A stretch of DNA of 64,000 nucleotides from Plutella xylostella (GCF_932276165.1 NC_063987.1:558001-622000), one strand, 5' to 3'; counted from the stretch's first letter, positions 33,560 to 45,065 are shown. The notes: generated from the letters alone by a model not told the origin. Program-made: numbers and translations.

Positions 33560-33660
33560 CATCCACTGGTGGTGCATCCATCCTAAAGAGCGTCAGAACA
33601 CTCTGTCTTCCTCATCCAGCCACTACCAAATACCTTTCTAATGTCCATGATGTCCAGTTG
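33560..33660 (-). pseudogene. Decayed RTE LINE 3' end
   Basis: ATCATCCACTGGTGG, then CACTCTGTCTTCCTCATCCA and GCCACTACC follow the order of better-preserved RTE ends at 43185-43325 and 56483-56600. No intact codons remain. Confidence 0.55.
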
Positions 33661-34369
33661 TCCACTGTCCACCAAATGTATATTCTCAGCTACTGTCTGA
33701 CAAGAGCTTAACTGAAGGAAACGTGGAAAGAAACCGTAGTTTTATAAATTTTAGTATTCAGAAAACAGCTTGAAACCAGAACTGTTGTAATGCATAAAGC
33801 CCACACGCCCACAACTTTATATGCAGAATTTCAAGCAAGTCTAGAATGTTAATCGAGTCTAGATCTCCGAGATCTCCTAGATTTGTTAAAGCTAGTAGGA
33901 CACGAGTAGGCACAAGTTTACCTAGAAAAAATAATTTTATTTCTAATTTACTATATAAATGTTGACCTTTATTTTTTACTTATGAAATCACTCGTAAATA
34001 TATAGATCAGTGACCGTTTTACCTTTGTAGTTAAGTTAAGTAGTATCCAAAGGGTTGGGTAGGGGTGAAAGGTATTCAGAGCTCACCTTTAATCCTCAAT
34101 TTAAATAAAGTATTTTCAACAAGTTATCTTTATCATAAAAGCAACGGTGGATTTGATTTGACCTACCTTATCTAACATTATGCTTTGAGAAGACCGAATC
34201 AACCCTATTCAACATCTTTCTGGATAAGTAGTAAAATAAACCGTTTGTTTCATGCTGAGCGTTTGAGTTTTCAACCGACCGATCTTTGTGGTAAGATGTA
34301 ACGGACCCGACAAATAACTACAAGTATTAAATTTAATATTATTATTTATTGAGCTGAAGACAAACAGAA
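33661..34369. other. Stretch without recognised gene
   Basis: No coding or repeat signal was recognised. Confidence 0.4.
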
Positions 34370-34503
34370 GAGGCCGCTTAGAACACGGGTTTGTAATCGA
34401 CGTAAATAAACGTCACTATATCGCGATTCACCATAAATATGGCTCTGTGATTTTTGAAACGGGCATTAAAAGAGTTTATCGACTCACCCGTGTAGCGGCC
34501 GCC
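34370..34503. repeat. Probable MITE with GGCCGCT-ACACGGGT inverted ends
   Basis: AGGCCGCTTAGAACACGGGT on the left is mirrored, with a 4-base gap, by ACCCGTGTAGCGGCCGCC on the right. TCGA motifs lie further inside both ends. No target-site duplication could be fixed. Confidence 0.45.
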
Positions 34504-35072
34504 GGGTAGTTACAATATTATACTTGAGGCATGAGGTAGGAAGAGTCATAAAAGGCACTGACTGTGCAGCTCATCATCTTTACATTTATTACTTTATGTA
34601 AGTCCTTAGTTATATATTATTATTTTATTACGAGCATTACATAATATATCATTTATATTAAGTGGATCAATAACCAATGAATATTGTGATCAGATGGCTT
34701 CTATTATTGAATTCCAATAACCCAGCCCAAAATTCTATACATATAAATAATAGCTTTTGAGATAATATCCCCAACAAAAGTTTGTTCTGTTAACATTGTT
34801 AGGAATTGTTAGAACTGGCCACTTCGTGTCTTATCTTAGAGTATTAGAGTTCTACTTTGCTTAAGATTTTAGCAAATTTTCTTATCGTGTCTATAAAGGT
34901 TTAGCGTAATGACGTACCTAACCAAACAGCCAAAAAGTTTTATCCTGAATTATTAACTGTTAGGTATAATGATAGCAAATTGTATTGCTTTTGTTGTAAC
35001 GATTTTAGTCACAGGCTACGTTTGACTGTTAGCGGCCTGGAGAGCGGTCTACTTATCAGTAAGTATGTTATA
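34504..35072. other. Stretch without recognised gene
   Basis: AT-rich, with no supported feature. Confidence 0.4.
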
Positions 35073-35185
35073 CAGGATGTTGCAAAAAGGGTATACTAAG
35101 CCGAAAGGAAGTGACTCGGGGGGTCATCCTGAACAACTTTTGTTCCACGAGTTTTGAAAATTCAAGAAAATATATTTCCAACTAA
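35073..35185 (+). repeat. MITE half copy, CAGGATGTTGCAAAAA family
   Basis: TA then CAGGATGTTGCAAAAAGGGT and ATACTAAGCCGAAA reproduce the left end of the family seen at 41986-42133 and 50420-50677. No right end follows before the next transposon begins at 35219. Confidence 0.6.
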
Positions 35186-35218
35186 AGTTAATAAGAATGC
35201 CCCCCTGAGTATTAGGTA

Positions 35219-37356
35219 GGGTAAATCGTGGTATAACTGGCATGTGTCAGTAACTGGCACTTTGACTATAAAACTAAATATATTAAGCTTTTGGATATAG
35301 TAAGACCATCTTTGATGTGTTTACAGCAATCTCCAATTATTCATTGATATTATAGTTTAATTTTACGCCGCTAGGTGGGTATTTTCCGGCGCTGGAAATT
35401 ATCTCAGTCAAAGCGGCGAAGATCGCCAAAAAAATGCACGTGCGTTAAGTTTTTCTTAAGGAGACACCAAAATTTGTATGGCCTGTTTTCACGAAAATAA
35501 ATAAGTTTTTGATAGTGTGACAATAACAAGGAAGTAGGGGAAGGTCTAAACAATATCATAATAGCCCGATTAACTGTGATTTTAGTTGCTTTTGAGTTAT
35601 ATTTGAGGGTGCTAGTTACTGAAATGTAATTTATATCTTCACTTAGTAACTGGCACCCCCCTGCCAGTTACTAATATTTTGGGTTTTGTGATTTTAAGCT
35701 ATTTTATACCTTCTATCGACAGAAAATACGATTTAAAGTGCACTGTAAAAACCCCCAGTGTCTAGGCAGCTTTGTTTCAATAACTGGCACGGGGCTGCCA
35801 GTTACTAATCTGCATACATTTTTTTTACGCACCAATAACTGGCACTTACTGGTGCGGTAAACATTTCTTTCATGTTTCTTTTCAGAAAAATGACTAAAAT
35901 CAAGGCAATCTACAGTAGTCTGTAATTGTCCACTGCTGGACCTCTCACCAGCAGTGACATTGCACTCTGTTCTCGACCTTCCTCATCCAGCTACTACCAG
36001 CTTTATAAGGTCGTTGGTCCAGCTGGCCCGAAGGTATCCGCCGCTACCCTTGCCTGTTCGTGGTCTCCACTCTAGAGCGCGTTTGCCCCACTGGTCATCG
36101 GCTCTTCGGCAGCTATGGCCGGCCTAATGCCACTTGAGCATACAGAATTTAAGAGCTGTATCGGTTACTCAAGTTCTATTACGGGTACCTTATTTCTGAT
36201 ATGGTCCTTCAAAGAAGCACCAATCTTTCCAATGCCCGCTGATCGATTTTGAATCTGTGGACCAGTCCAACCTTCAGTGTCCACGTCTATGATCCATACG
36301 TCATCACCAGTAAGACGCATTGACTGAAGACCTTTGCCTTCAGGCATTTTATGTGAAAATTTGTCAAATGTTCCCTTATGCAGTCCAATCCAGTAATACA
36401 TATTTTGTTTTATGCACCTTACAGCTTCGTTTTCGAAGTTCCTTCTGCCTAGTCGAATAGACTGTCCAAGGTAGACATAATATACTGTTGCTGCATTAAG
36501 GCCGCTATGCATGTTACAACGAGGGAATTCCAGAACTGCCCAGGTCTAAATGGAATCAAAGGCTTTCTTATAGTCTTTGAAGAACTTGATAGAAACACGG
36601 TTCGTGATGACCTTATAAAACAGCTTGTAAACATGACTTATAAACAAAATTGGTTAAAGAGCTTCTGAAGCTGTTTGAGGATAGTAATAGCTTTCAGAAG
36701 AGCTGTACTAATTCTGTCTTTACCCAGAGCATGTGAAGCTGAAAGCCGTAGAAACCTTCAATTTCCGCAAGAAATTTCAGCTTAGATGCAACTATACTAC
36801 CGTCAGCAGTCTTCAACTTAGCCAAGTCACTTCTCCCAAGCTGCTGAATGAATATGTACATCAAGGTCCATAAGCATTTCCGTTTCCAAATCCAAGGGTT
36901 TCTCGATTTGTTGCATTCATATGGACCCACGATTCGTCGCATACTTGTACTGTCATTTTGTCGTAGAAGTCGACCATTACAACGGTGATTTTGAGTCTTA
37001 CCGGTACAGAACCTAGACAGGTAATTGTACATTACCTAATATCAAATATATTATTGATTTTAGAGTACTTATTGACCTAATTGCATGATTTTTTAAAAGG
37101 TGCCAGTTACTGAAACATCATGTGACAGTTACTAATTTTTACTGCCAGTTACTAGGTTTTTTGGGGGTAGTGGATATAAACTTCATTAAAATCGAATATT
37201 AATCATATATCTTTACCATTTATGCCTATAATTGTTCGTCATCTTATTGCCAGTAATTCAAGCCTACCAGTGCTTAAATCAGGCCAATACTTTATTTTTA
37301 ATATATTTTTTTGTGTTGCTAGTCGCTTAAACTGCCAGTTACTAGTACTTTTACCC
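35219..37356. mobile_element. GGGTAAA-ended DNA transposon with CCAGTTACT subterminal repeats, copy 2
   Basis: The ends read GGGTAAATCGTGGTATAACT and, reverse-complemented, GGGTAAAAGTACTAGTAACT, with TA on both borders. Many GCCAGTTACT or AGTAACTGGC units lie in both terminal parts: about 35240-35262, 35640-35680, 35782-35850, 37100-37155 and 37332-37346. The left and right termini correspond to the left and right termini of the copy at 10655-13320, so both copies lie in the same orientation. The interior holds an antisense RTE fragment and no transposase. Confidence 0.7.
35930..37032 (-). pseudogene. RTE-clade LINE, linker and reverse transcriptase C-terminus, heavily broken
   Basis: Reading the minus strand from 37032, one frame carries the linker typical between RTE endonuclease and reverse transcriptase (TADGSIVASKLKFLAEIEGF then YG). 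From 36512 another frame carries VYLGQSIRLGRRNFENE and SLKDHIRNKVPVIE. The 3' tail (36130-35930) shows the CCACTGCTGGACCTCTC-type RTE end. The central palm is missing and frames change several times. Confidence 0.65.
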
Positions 37357-37538
37357 TATATCTTTGATAAATAATACGAACTATTATTTATTTATTTAAT
37401 GAATTATTGCACAAATATATAAATAAGTGTAAAAAGGGTGGACTTAATGCTAAAAGAAATAATAATAATAAAGAAATTGCAATGTCACTCAATAATTATT
37501 GTATTATATTATTAGTCTCTAATTTCTCTATCATGGTT

Positions 37539-37924
37539 CCATCACGACCCATTACGTCCCCACTGCTGGGGCACGGGTCTCCTTCCAATGAAGGAAGGGT
37601 TTAGGCCTAGTCCACCACGCTGGCCAAGTGCGGGTTGGTGGACCCCAACACAAGCAAGCTTGTGCTGAGAGAGTTGTCGGGTAAGTGGGCAACCCGACTG
37701 TCAGATGTTTTCAAGCCGCCCGAAGGCCTCTGACTAGGCTTAACGACTGCTGCCGAAGCAGCAACCGGGACCCACGGCTTAACGTGCCGTCCGAAGCACG
37801 GAAGCGTCCAGAAAAGCACCACTTGAAATTGGTCACCCATCCAATGGCTGACCGTGTCAGTTGTTGCTTAACCTCAGCGATCAGTTACGATCACTGAGGC
37901 CCGCTCGACTACGGACGCTTCTTG
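37539..37924 (-). repeat. 5S rRNA-derived SINE with 11-bp target-site duplication
   Basis: CTATCATGGTT occurs at 37528-37538 and 37925-37935. On the minus strand the head shows a 5S-like internal promoter order: GATCGCTGAGGTTAAGCAAC (A-box position), CACGGTCAGCCATTGGATGG and GTGACC (C-box position). An unrelated body follows, with a tail GCCCCAGCAGTGGGGACG then a GTCGTGATGG end. Detached tails of this family occur at 12845-12912 and 40605-40678. It is too diverged to be a 5S gene. Confidence 0.8.
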
Positions 37925-37939
37925 CTATCATGGTTACTT

Positions 37940-38604
37940 ATCATGAATAATATTTATGAAATCATCGAGAGTGTTGTATTACCAATGCCTGTCCAAAATA
38001 ATATAGGTAATTATGTTCTATATACTGTTTGTAGCTAATTTGATATACGAGTAGTTAGTATCGAGTTACAAAACACGGAATGTAATTAAAATAGTTGAAG
38101 TAGGTAATTACAAACTGATGAACAAATTACAAAACCCACAAGCCAATTACATAATAACAATTTTCATACTAATCATCCTATTTTGTTCTGAATTGAAATA
38201 ATTCAATGTATTTATTTCATTTCCATAAAAGCATCTGAAACCAGCAACTAAATTTGAAAACATTAGAATCTAAATTCAACCTACTAAAGTTAGGTCTTCA
38301 AGCCTGACCTTTCCACAGCCAATACGGTGGAAAACCACTTTGATATTATTTTTGGTCACTTACCTAGGTACTGATTTAGAATTTGGAGCAGCGAAGCAGG
38401 CTAATGTAAATTATTTATTCGTTTATCCACTTTAGAGCCATAAATGTAGGTTATTATTTATAAAAAAACACAAATAGTGTTGTTGTATAATACATAATTA
38501 ACACGGTTAATAAATGCCTATTCTCTTTTCCTACATAAAGGGTGGGATACTGGACAAAAATAATAATATTAAATGAAAAAAAAATTAAAAATATTAATAC
38601 TATT
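37940..38604. other. Stretch without recognised gene
   Basis: AT-rich, with no supported feature. Confidence 0.4.
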
Positions 38605-38745
38605 CAAAATCAAAATATTTATTTAAACACCTTAGAGTAATTTAAATTAGAAAGTAACTAAGTACAATATTATGAAATTAAATTGGAAGTGTGTGAGTCA
38701 GCAAATTTACGAATTTTGGTGGCTTCCACACTAGGCTCGGCCGGT
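38605..38745 (-). repeat. LINE-like 3' end fragment
   Basis: TCAAAATCAAAATATTTATT at the left is the reverse of a LINE tail. GGTGGCTTCCACACTAGGCT and CGGCC match, in the opposite orientation, the segment at 8672-8700. Confidence 0.4.
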
Positions 38746-38790
38746 GTACCGGTTACAAAAATTAACAACTACTTTTAGATCCTGAATATA

Positions 38791-38855
38791 AAAGTTTATT
38801 CTGTCTTGCAATTTGTATGTTACCTACATACAAATTGCAAGACAGAATAAACTTT
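38791..38855. repeat. Perfect 30-bp hairpin with 5-base loop
   Basis: 38791-38820 is the exact reverse complement of 38826-38855 (it begins AAAGTTTATTCTGTCTTGCA), with TACCT as the loop. No mismatch was seen. Confidence 0.9.
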
Positions 38856-39391
38856 ACATACAAACTTTGTTCCTTCAATGTAACTTTCATTAGATTCTAT
38901 TCATATTGTCTCATCATCATCAGTCTACGTCGCGTCGCTTTGAAGGCTGAATTCCTAATGAAATTACTGATATTACTTACATACCCTACGTTAGATCAAC
39001 ATACTATCATAATAATATGTGGGGACATCATTTCATTACATGGAAAATTCATTACCATTTGTACATATAGATTCTGCATGTGAGGTTTAAGTTATAACTA
39101 ACTGGCAAGTATAGCGTGGGACACCCTCCGGCCCGCTTTCCGGTGCTATTTAGAACGCCACACAGCAAATGAACACTATTTGCAGTTGAAAATAAAACCA
39201 AATAAGTCAACGTCAAAGGTTAGATAAGAGTAGGTACTTAAATTATCAATATTGGCTCTCCTGTCTAGACCAAAATAACCATTACGATTACGTATAGTCG
39301 ATCTATTAATGAATTCTGAGTAAACACAGAAGGCCTTCATAGATTTCATAACATAATAGACAATGAACAGAGCTAGAACATTAATACTATC
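38856..39391. other. Stretch without recognised gene
   Basis: A 74-residue frame at 39176-39400 (minus) has no recognised similarity. Confidence 0.4.
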
Positions 39392-39728
39392 TACATACAT
39401 ATACTCACGACTGTTATCCCCGAAGGGGTAGTCAGAGGTGGCTCACAAGCGAGCCACCCACTTTTCGCAGCACATTTGTACTCACGTGGGTTGCGAACCT
39501 TATCGCCGTTTTGGGATAAGTACAATGCACTTAGGATACACATCTAGAATATAGATGTGCAGGTTTCCTCACGATGTTTTCCATCACCGTAAGAGCATGT
39601 GGTATGATTGTACTTAAACTACTTAATTGAAAACACAATTGAAAGAATTCATTGTTACAGGCCAGGATTTGAACCCACGGCCTCTCGATTGAGAGGACGA
39701 GGCCTTATCCATTACGCCACCACCGCTC
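39392..39728 (-). repeat. tRNA-derived SINE (family B2)
   Basis: The minus-strand head has an A-box-like GTGGTGGCGTAATGGATAAG and B-box GGGTTCAAATCCTGG. It then carries the core TCTTACGGTGATGGAAAACA shared with family B1, and a distinct 3' part with GGGTGGCTCGCTTGTGAGCC and ACTACCCCTTCGGGG. It ends in TATGTATG-type repeats. A second copy with a clear duplication is at 49541-49855. Confidence 0.8.
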
Positions 39729-39921
39729 ATTAATAATATCTAATACACATAAATTGATCAAAAGCCGAGCTAGAGCAGTCACTCGTAGTCGTGAGGCAAT
39801 TTGCCGTAATGTCAATGTGTCCCGCACATGACATGAGTTTACATGACCTCAGCAGAATTCTGTACTTATAAATATAGGTAAATACTGATTGACAAGGATT
39901 TTTCGAGGATATCGATAAATA

Positions 39922-40461
39922 ATGTATTTAATGGTCATTTTTACCAAACTTCATAAAGTGCTAGTGTCAAAGCTTCTCATCAGGAAAACCAAGATCCGAA
40001 TTTATAAAACCGTAATCCGGCTTACCTTGATGTATGGCTCTGAGGCTTGGACACTCACTCTCAAGGAAGAGAATAAACTTCTGGTTGCGGAAAGAAAGGT
40101 GATGAGGAAATGCTCGGACCAATTAGGAGGGAAGATGGTAGCTGGAGAGTACGGAAGAACCAGGAAATCGAAGACCTGATTTCCGAGCCAAACATCATTG
40201 GTCAAATGAAATCCCAGCGATTCCGTTGGCTTGGTCATCTGCAAAGGATGGGGGAGGATCGCGCTGCCAAGAGGGCCTACCTTGGAGTACCAAGCGGTCG
40301 TAGACCCAAATATCGCTGGAGCGATGAAGTCGGCAAGGACCTGCGTCAACTACAGGCAGGCGACTGGAGAGCGACTGCGCAGGATAGAGACCAATGGCGA
40401 CTTCTTGTGTCTGAGGCCAAGATCCACTTCGGGTCGCTGAGCCAGCGGAGTAAGTAAGTAA
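39922..40461 (+). pseudogene. RTE-like LINE reverse transcriptase C-terminus, frameshifted
   Basis: Frame 1 (39922 to about 40105) reads RKTKIRIYKTVIRLTLMYGS then EAWTLTLKEENKLLVAERKV. The reading then shifts to the frame of 40110-40457: GPIRREDGSWRVRKNQEIED, MKSQRFRWLGHLQRMGEDRA, GRRPKYRWSDEV, DRDQWRLLVSEAK. This is the region after the catalytic palm of insect RTE-like elements. It ends in (TAAG)n at 40448-40461. Confidence 0.75.
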
Positions 40462-40604
40462 GTTTACCAAACGTATTAAAAATTGTATTTAAATCAAATT
40501 ATAAATACATTTTGTACTAACTGACAAGACGTTTGACAGGCTACTAAATACGTTTAGCGTTTGGTGAAATTCCACCTAAGTATGCTTTTATTCCCTTTTA
40601 ACCC

Positions 40605-40678
40605 TTCCTGCTGGGGCACGTGTGGAAGGAGACATGCCCCAGCAGTGGGGAGGTGCTGGGTCGTGATGATGATGATGC
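40605..40678 (+). repeat. 3' tail of the 5S-derived SINE family
   Basis: GCTGGGGCACGTGTGGAAGG, GCCCCAGCAGTGGGGAGG and a (GAT)n end match the tail of the SINE at 37539-37924. The head is missing. Confidence 0.55.
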
Positions 40679-41599
40679 TTTTATTCGGCTGCGTTCTGTC
40701 ACTAGGCGTTCGTAACTCTTCAAATTGCGTAGAGTCTTAGAATAACAAGTACATTACACGTTATTCTTTGGTAGAGTGAACGCAAAACTAACATAAGTAT
40801 ACAAAACCTCTAGTACGAGTTTTGCAGTTTACGAAAACCAAAAAAATATCTGCATAAGTGCCAATTTCTCCATTGTAGGTCTAACCAACAGGGATTGATT
40901 TATAAATTAAACGTCATCTCCATATAAAATTCATGACAGATGTGTCAAAAGTTAACCACTACTCCCTAGTTATGCTCTAACCGAGAATGGAGAAATTGGC
41001 ACTAAGCATAATAAACAATAAGCATGTTACTCAGTAACGCGGCGTTACTGAATAAAAAAAAATCATTTACACGACTTCTGAAAAACAAAAGTGACATAAT
41101 TACAAAATCCGCTCTCCGGACGAAACCATTTCGGTGACATCTTTCTTACAGCCGCGCTCTCCTTCAAACTTTTCAAAGTAATTTAAAAGTAAAATGAAAT
41201 AATAATGGTTCTTCAGATAATATGCTTTACCCAGAAGCATGGCCGACGATCTAGAGGTCTCTTTTTAGTAGGTTCTTTTGTTTCATGAAAAAAAGGCTGC
41301 CACATCGTGCATTATAGCTTTTTTTTTTAAATGCTAGTATCAATTTTTTGAAAACACGTCGTTTTCTTTAGGTTTTTTTTTTCATTCCGAAACGTTTTGG
41401 GTCTTTTGCTTTTATAAACCATTAACGAACAAGATGGAGTGCCGCTGCAAATAATACCTTACTTTCCTAGCTACCTCGGGGGTCAATCTGGACAACCATT
41501 GTACCCCCTTTCCGTTAGTCGACTATTTACAGGACACCCTGTATATGGCACTACTACCTACCTCGACGCCCACGTTTCCACTTCCCGGCCGGAGCTCTG
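40679..41599. other. Stretch with a fragment of a CAGGGTGTCC-type end and no gene
   Basis: ACAGGACACCCTGTA at about 41530-41544 is an isolated right end of a CAGGGTGTCC element. Otherwise nothing was recognised. Confidence 0.4.
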
Positions 41600-41740
41600 A
41601 AGGGTTACTCTATACTGACGAAAAAGGAAGTTTCGGAGTGGTGCTGCGCGAACCACGACCCTATCCCGTTGTATTAAACGTGCCGATTGCACGACAGCTC
41701 TCGTTCGTTAGTTTTTCGTCAATATGGAGGAATTCACCCT
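41600..41740. repeat. MITE, GAGGGTTACTCTATAC family
   Basis: The left end AGGGTTACTCTATACTGACG is mirrored by CGTCAATATGGAGG then ATTCACCCTCC on the right. The internal block GTGCTGCGCGAACCACGACC is shared with 5526-5640. Confidence 0.6.
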
Positions 41741-42400
41741 CCGAATTTTTCCCTTAACGTCGCTTCCCATAATGTCGCTTTGCGTTTTACCTCAATTCCC
41801 AATACCTCGCTCCTCGCTGCACAGTGGTTCCCGGCACACCGCGCCACATTTATGGTTAGAATCAGTACTGTCAGAGTCAGAATTTTCATAAAAATTATAA
41901 TAATTAGAAATACAAAACAAATAAATAACGCAACCATCATTCCAACCATCTCATTATTCTTTTAGGAATAAAAAAAAACTTTATACAAGGTGTTGCAAAA
42001 AGGGTATACTAAGCCGAATCCAGCATGTGCAGCATGTTGGATTCGGCATTCTCCATAGTAAGAAGTCACTATGGAAAATGAAAAAAAATTTCACGAATTT
42101 TGTAGAAAGTATACCTTTTTTTGCAACACCCTGTATAAGAACAATTTTAAGCAATCTTAAAATATAGTTTGAAAAAGAAAAGACTAACCATGACTGTACC
42201 ATAAGTTAGCGCGACATTGGTATCGATTCTGAAGGGCACACTTCCTAATTTTAAAATGAGCTAAAATTTCTAAATTTAACTGACAGCGCTAATTTTTGCT
42301 ATTCTGAAGGCAACGATTTTAACGGCCAACTAAATTTAATAGGCTGATTTGACGTCTTTAAAATGAGTGTTCCCATACTTAGGACAAATACCAAATGATG
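41735..42400 (+). repeat. Interspersed repeat, copy 1, interrupted by a MITE
   Basis: GAATTTTTCCC then ACGTCGCTTCCCATAATGTC, and later ATTGGTATCGATTCTGAAGG, also occur in the opposite orientation at 44690-45065. A MITE (41986-42133) lies between the two blocks. The class is unknown. Confidence 0.55.
41986..42133. repeat. MITE, CAGGGTGTTGCAAAAAGGG family
   Basis: CAAGGTGTTGCAAAAAGGGT then TACTAAGCC on the left, mirrored by TACCTTTTTTTGCAACACCC then TG on the right, with TA borders at 41984-41985 and 42134-42135. 148 bases, no ORF. Confidence 0.75.
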
Positions 42401-42861
42401 GCAGCGAAATATAGATATCATGGAAATATAGTCGTTATTTTATTTTTTTAATCTTAATTTACTTTAAATACATAAAAACATGTTAAAAATATATTTAAAA
42501 ATATACTAAATGCATTTACAGCCTATTATTATCGTGAAAAGCATAACTATTAGTGTTTCCAATGTGACTCATTATAGGTAATTTAGAAATAAATTACTGG
42601 CAACCCCAAAAAAATACATTGACTTTTTCATTGTTTTCTTTCTCCGATTGCCGGGAAAAAATTCCATGGTGATAAATACGATACGAAAGATCTTAAATTA
42701 TCCGTGATAGCTACTTGCTTACAAAGGTTTTCATTACACAAGTTTTCCTATAAGGTAAGCCATAAACATAGTGAAATGTTTAAGTACATGTAACTTGACG
42801 GATTCGTCTTTGGAATTCGTGTTGATTGTTACGAAGATTTTGTGCAAATCCATTATATAAA

Positions 42862-43617
42862 ATGAGAAATTCGCACCTTATTCATATTCTGCTTATTCGT
42901 GTATATTTGCTTACGAAATATTTTATAATTTCAGATGCAAACATAACCTTAAAACATCAGCCAGCAGCAAGTTATATGAAACACAACATCTGCATCAACA
43001 AGTATGAAAGGATCCAGTCGCATTCCCGTTCAGACTATCTAAGTTACCTAAACAGAAGGTTAGTATTTATACTTACTATGTAATAGAGTGAAAAAAAAAA
43101 GACTTACTTACAAAATTTACAAAATTAAATGATTGAGTGTTAAAGATACTTAAGTACTTCAATCTCTCTTAGCGGTGAAACGATTCATCATCAGCCCATA
43201 ATCATCCACTGCTGGACATAGGCCTCTCCCAAGGGAGTGCCACAACACTCTGTCCTCGGCCTTCCTCATCCAGCCACTACCGGCTACCCGCCTAAGGTCG
43301 TCGGTCCAGTGGGCAGGAGACGATTAGCCAGTCTCATTAATTGTCTACCGCTGATTGCATCAAAGTCTATCTTGGTACCAACCTACCTATACATACAGTT
43401 TGTTTTATGCAGTGCACTATGTGATGTAGTGAAAAATATTATAAATTATTCAATTTAGTTAATGTTATTCATATACTTATCATATTATTATTGTTACAGA
43501 ACTAAATTGAAACCCAGGAAGGATTATAAAATCTTGTCTTCTCGAAGCGACCTCTTCCAAGACTCGTCAGTGCATATAATAAACAAGATTATTATATTTC
43601 ATACAAAAGAACTTTGA
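42862..43617 (+). CDS. Candidate two-exon small gene, product unknown
   Basis: Exon 1 (42862-43058) starts at an ATG and ends at AGAAG before GTTAGT. Exon 2 (43500-43617) follows TATTATTGTTACAG and runs to TGA, and an AATAAA lies at 43647-43652. Joined, the frame gives 104 residues. The N-terminal 24 or so residues are hydrophobic and signal-peptide-like, then comes a basic region with a YLNRR pair of arginines at the splice. An alternative is that a larger gene enters through the acceptor TTTATAATTTCAG ending at 42933, so that only the last two exons lie here. The intron contains an RTE fragment. No family is recognised and chance is possible. Confidence 0.3.
43185..43325 (-). pseudogene. 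RTE LINE 3' end fragment inside the candidate intron
   Basis: CATCATCAGCCCATAATCAT, then ACTGCTGGACATAGGCCTCT, CAACACTCTGTCCTCGGCC and CCTAAGGTCGTCGGTCCAGT are the reverse complement of the usual RTE 3' end. Confidence 0.75.
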
Positions 43618-43652
43618 TAGATACATGTGACTATGTTATAAAATGAAATAAA

Positions 43653-44689
43653 GCTTCTCTAAATTGTGTTACTTTCATTTTCTAGTGGTAATAAAACTTA
43701 GTTGGCAGTGAATAAACTTAGTTAGTAAAGCTAACAAACCCCCTCTATTAATTATTTCAAAGATTGACTTTTGGTTACTTTAACAATGCAAAAAGTTTTA
43801 TTGCTGCCAACATCATAACCATTAATTTGTTTGGATAGAGGGGAGATGACCTGATCAGTATAGGTTCCTATTACTTTACTCTTTAGTTCGTATGTTATGA
43901 TAATCATTATACTTAGGTAAGAATACTCAAATTGAGCCAAGTACATCTACCTGCTTTATTATTAGCTAGTTAGAAAGATATGTACTGATCATAATCATTA
44001 CAATTATTAAGAATTAGCCCTATTGTTCATCTTATCATAGGCAACAGGATTTTGATAAGAAGTTTTGCAGTAGGTAGGTAAGTAAGTAGGTACTTTTCTT
44101 TGAGAAGATATGTAGAGTCCTATGATACTTACATAAGTAATAATAAAAAAACCTACTTACCTAGGTACTCACCTCTATTTCAGTAATCAAGATAGGTAAC
44201 CTAAACTTAATGATTCCTCCTACTCACATACCTTTTTAAAGTACCTACGTAGCCTGTTGATTGTAAGCAACTTCTTACCTATACTTAGATACATAGTTTA
44301 ATCCATTTTCAGCTTTATTTTTGGTTTATAACCATATTTTAGGTTAGTAAATAGATTAAATATATTCTACCTGTACACAAGGAATAATTAAGTTTTATTG
44401 TACCTACCTAATAAGGTACTTACATAAGGAAGCATCCTATCAACAAGAGCCCTAATTTGGTTGATTTTCGTCACAATTTGTACTCTCAGGGTTGGTAAAA
44501 ATAACACAAATAAGGGGTAATTTCACATATTTATTTCTCCATAAAACAGTACACTTATATCACTGAAATTTGCTTAACTTACTTAAGGAAGACCTAAACT
44601 CCAGATTAAATCCATATTTATGCACCTACAACAACGATTTCCCATATATTTCACGGTTTTACTTTTAGAAATTTTAGTATAATTTTAAG
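43653..44689. other. Stretch without recognised gene
   Basis: AT-rich with many ACCTAC/TAGGTA words; no supported feature. Confidence 0.45.
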
Positions 44690-45065
44690 AGGCACCTTTC
44701 CAGACCCCTTTTAAATTTAGGAAGAAAGTTGCTAATTTTACGTTGACATCGCTAAAAATGCGACCTTCAGAATACCAATTCGACCATCTAACCTAAGTTG
44801 AATAGTTTTAACGCTGTCAGATTCAAAATTTAAAGTGACGTCTCTAATTTTGGAGATAAACGGTGCCTTCAGAATGCCAAATAAATTTAGAGGGAATGTA
44901 AGCGTTTTTTGACAGCGTTAAAATTAGAATGTGCCCTTCAGAATCGATACCATTGTGGGACTAACAGTAAGATGAAGAGCGATGTAATGGGAATGCAGGT
45001 AAGACGTCTGTTGAGGAGCGACATTATGGGAAGCGACGTTCAGGGAAAAATTCCTGTAGCCTGCG
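44690..45065 (-). repeat. Interspersed repeat, copy 2, inverted relative to 41735-42400
   Basis: On the minus strand it reads GGAATTTTTCCCTGAACGTC, GCTTCCCATAATGTCGCT and ATGGTATCGATTCTGAAGGG in the same order as copy 1. The pair therefore faces inward around about 2.3 kb that includes the candidate gene at 42862-43617. Confidence 0.55.
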
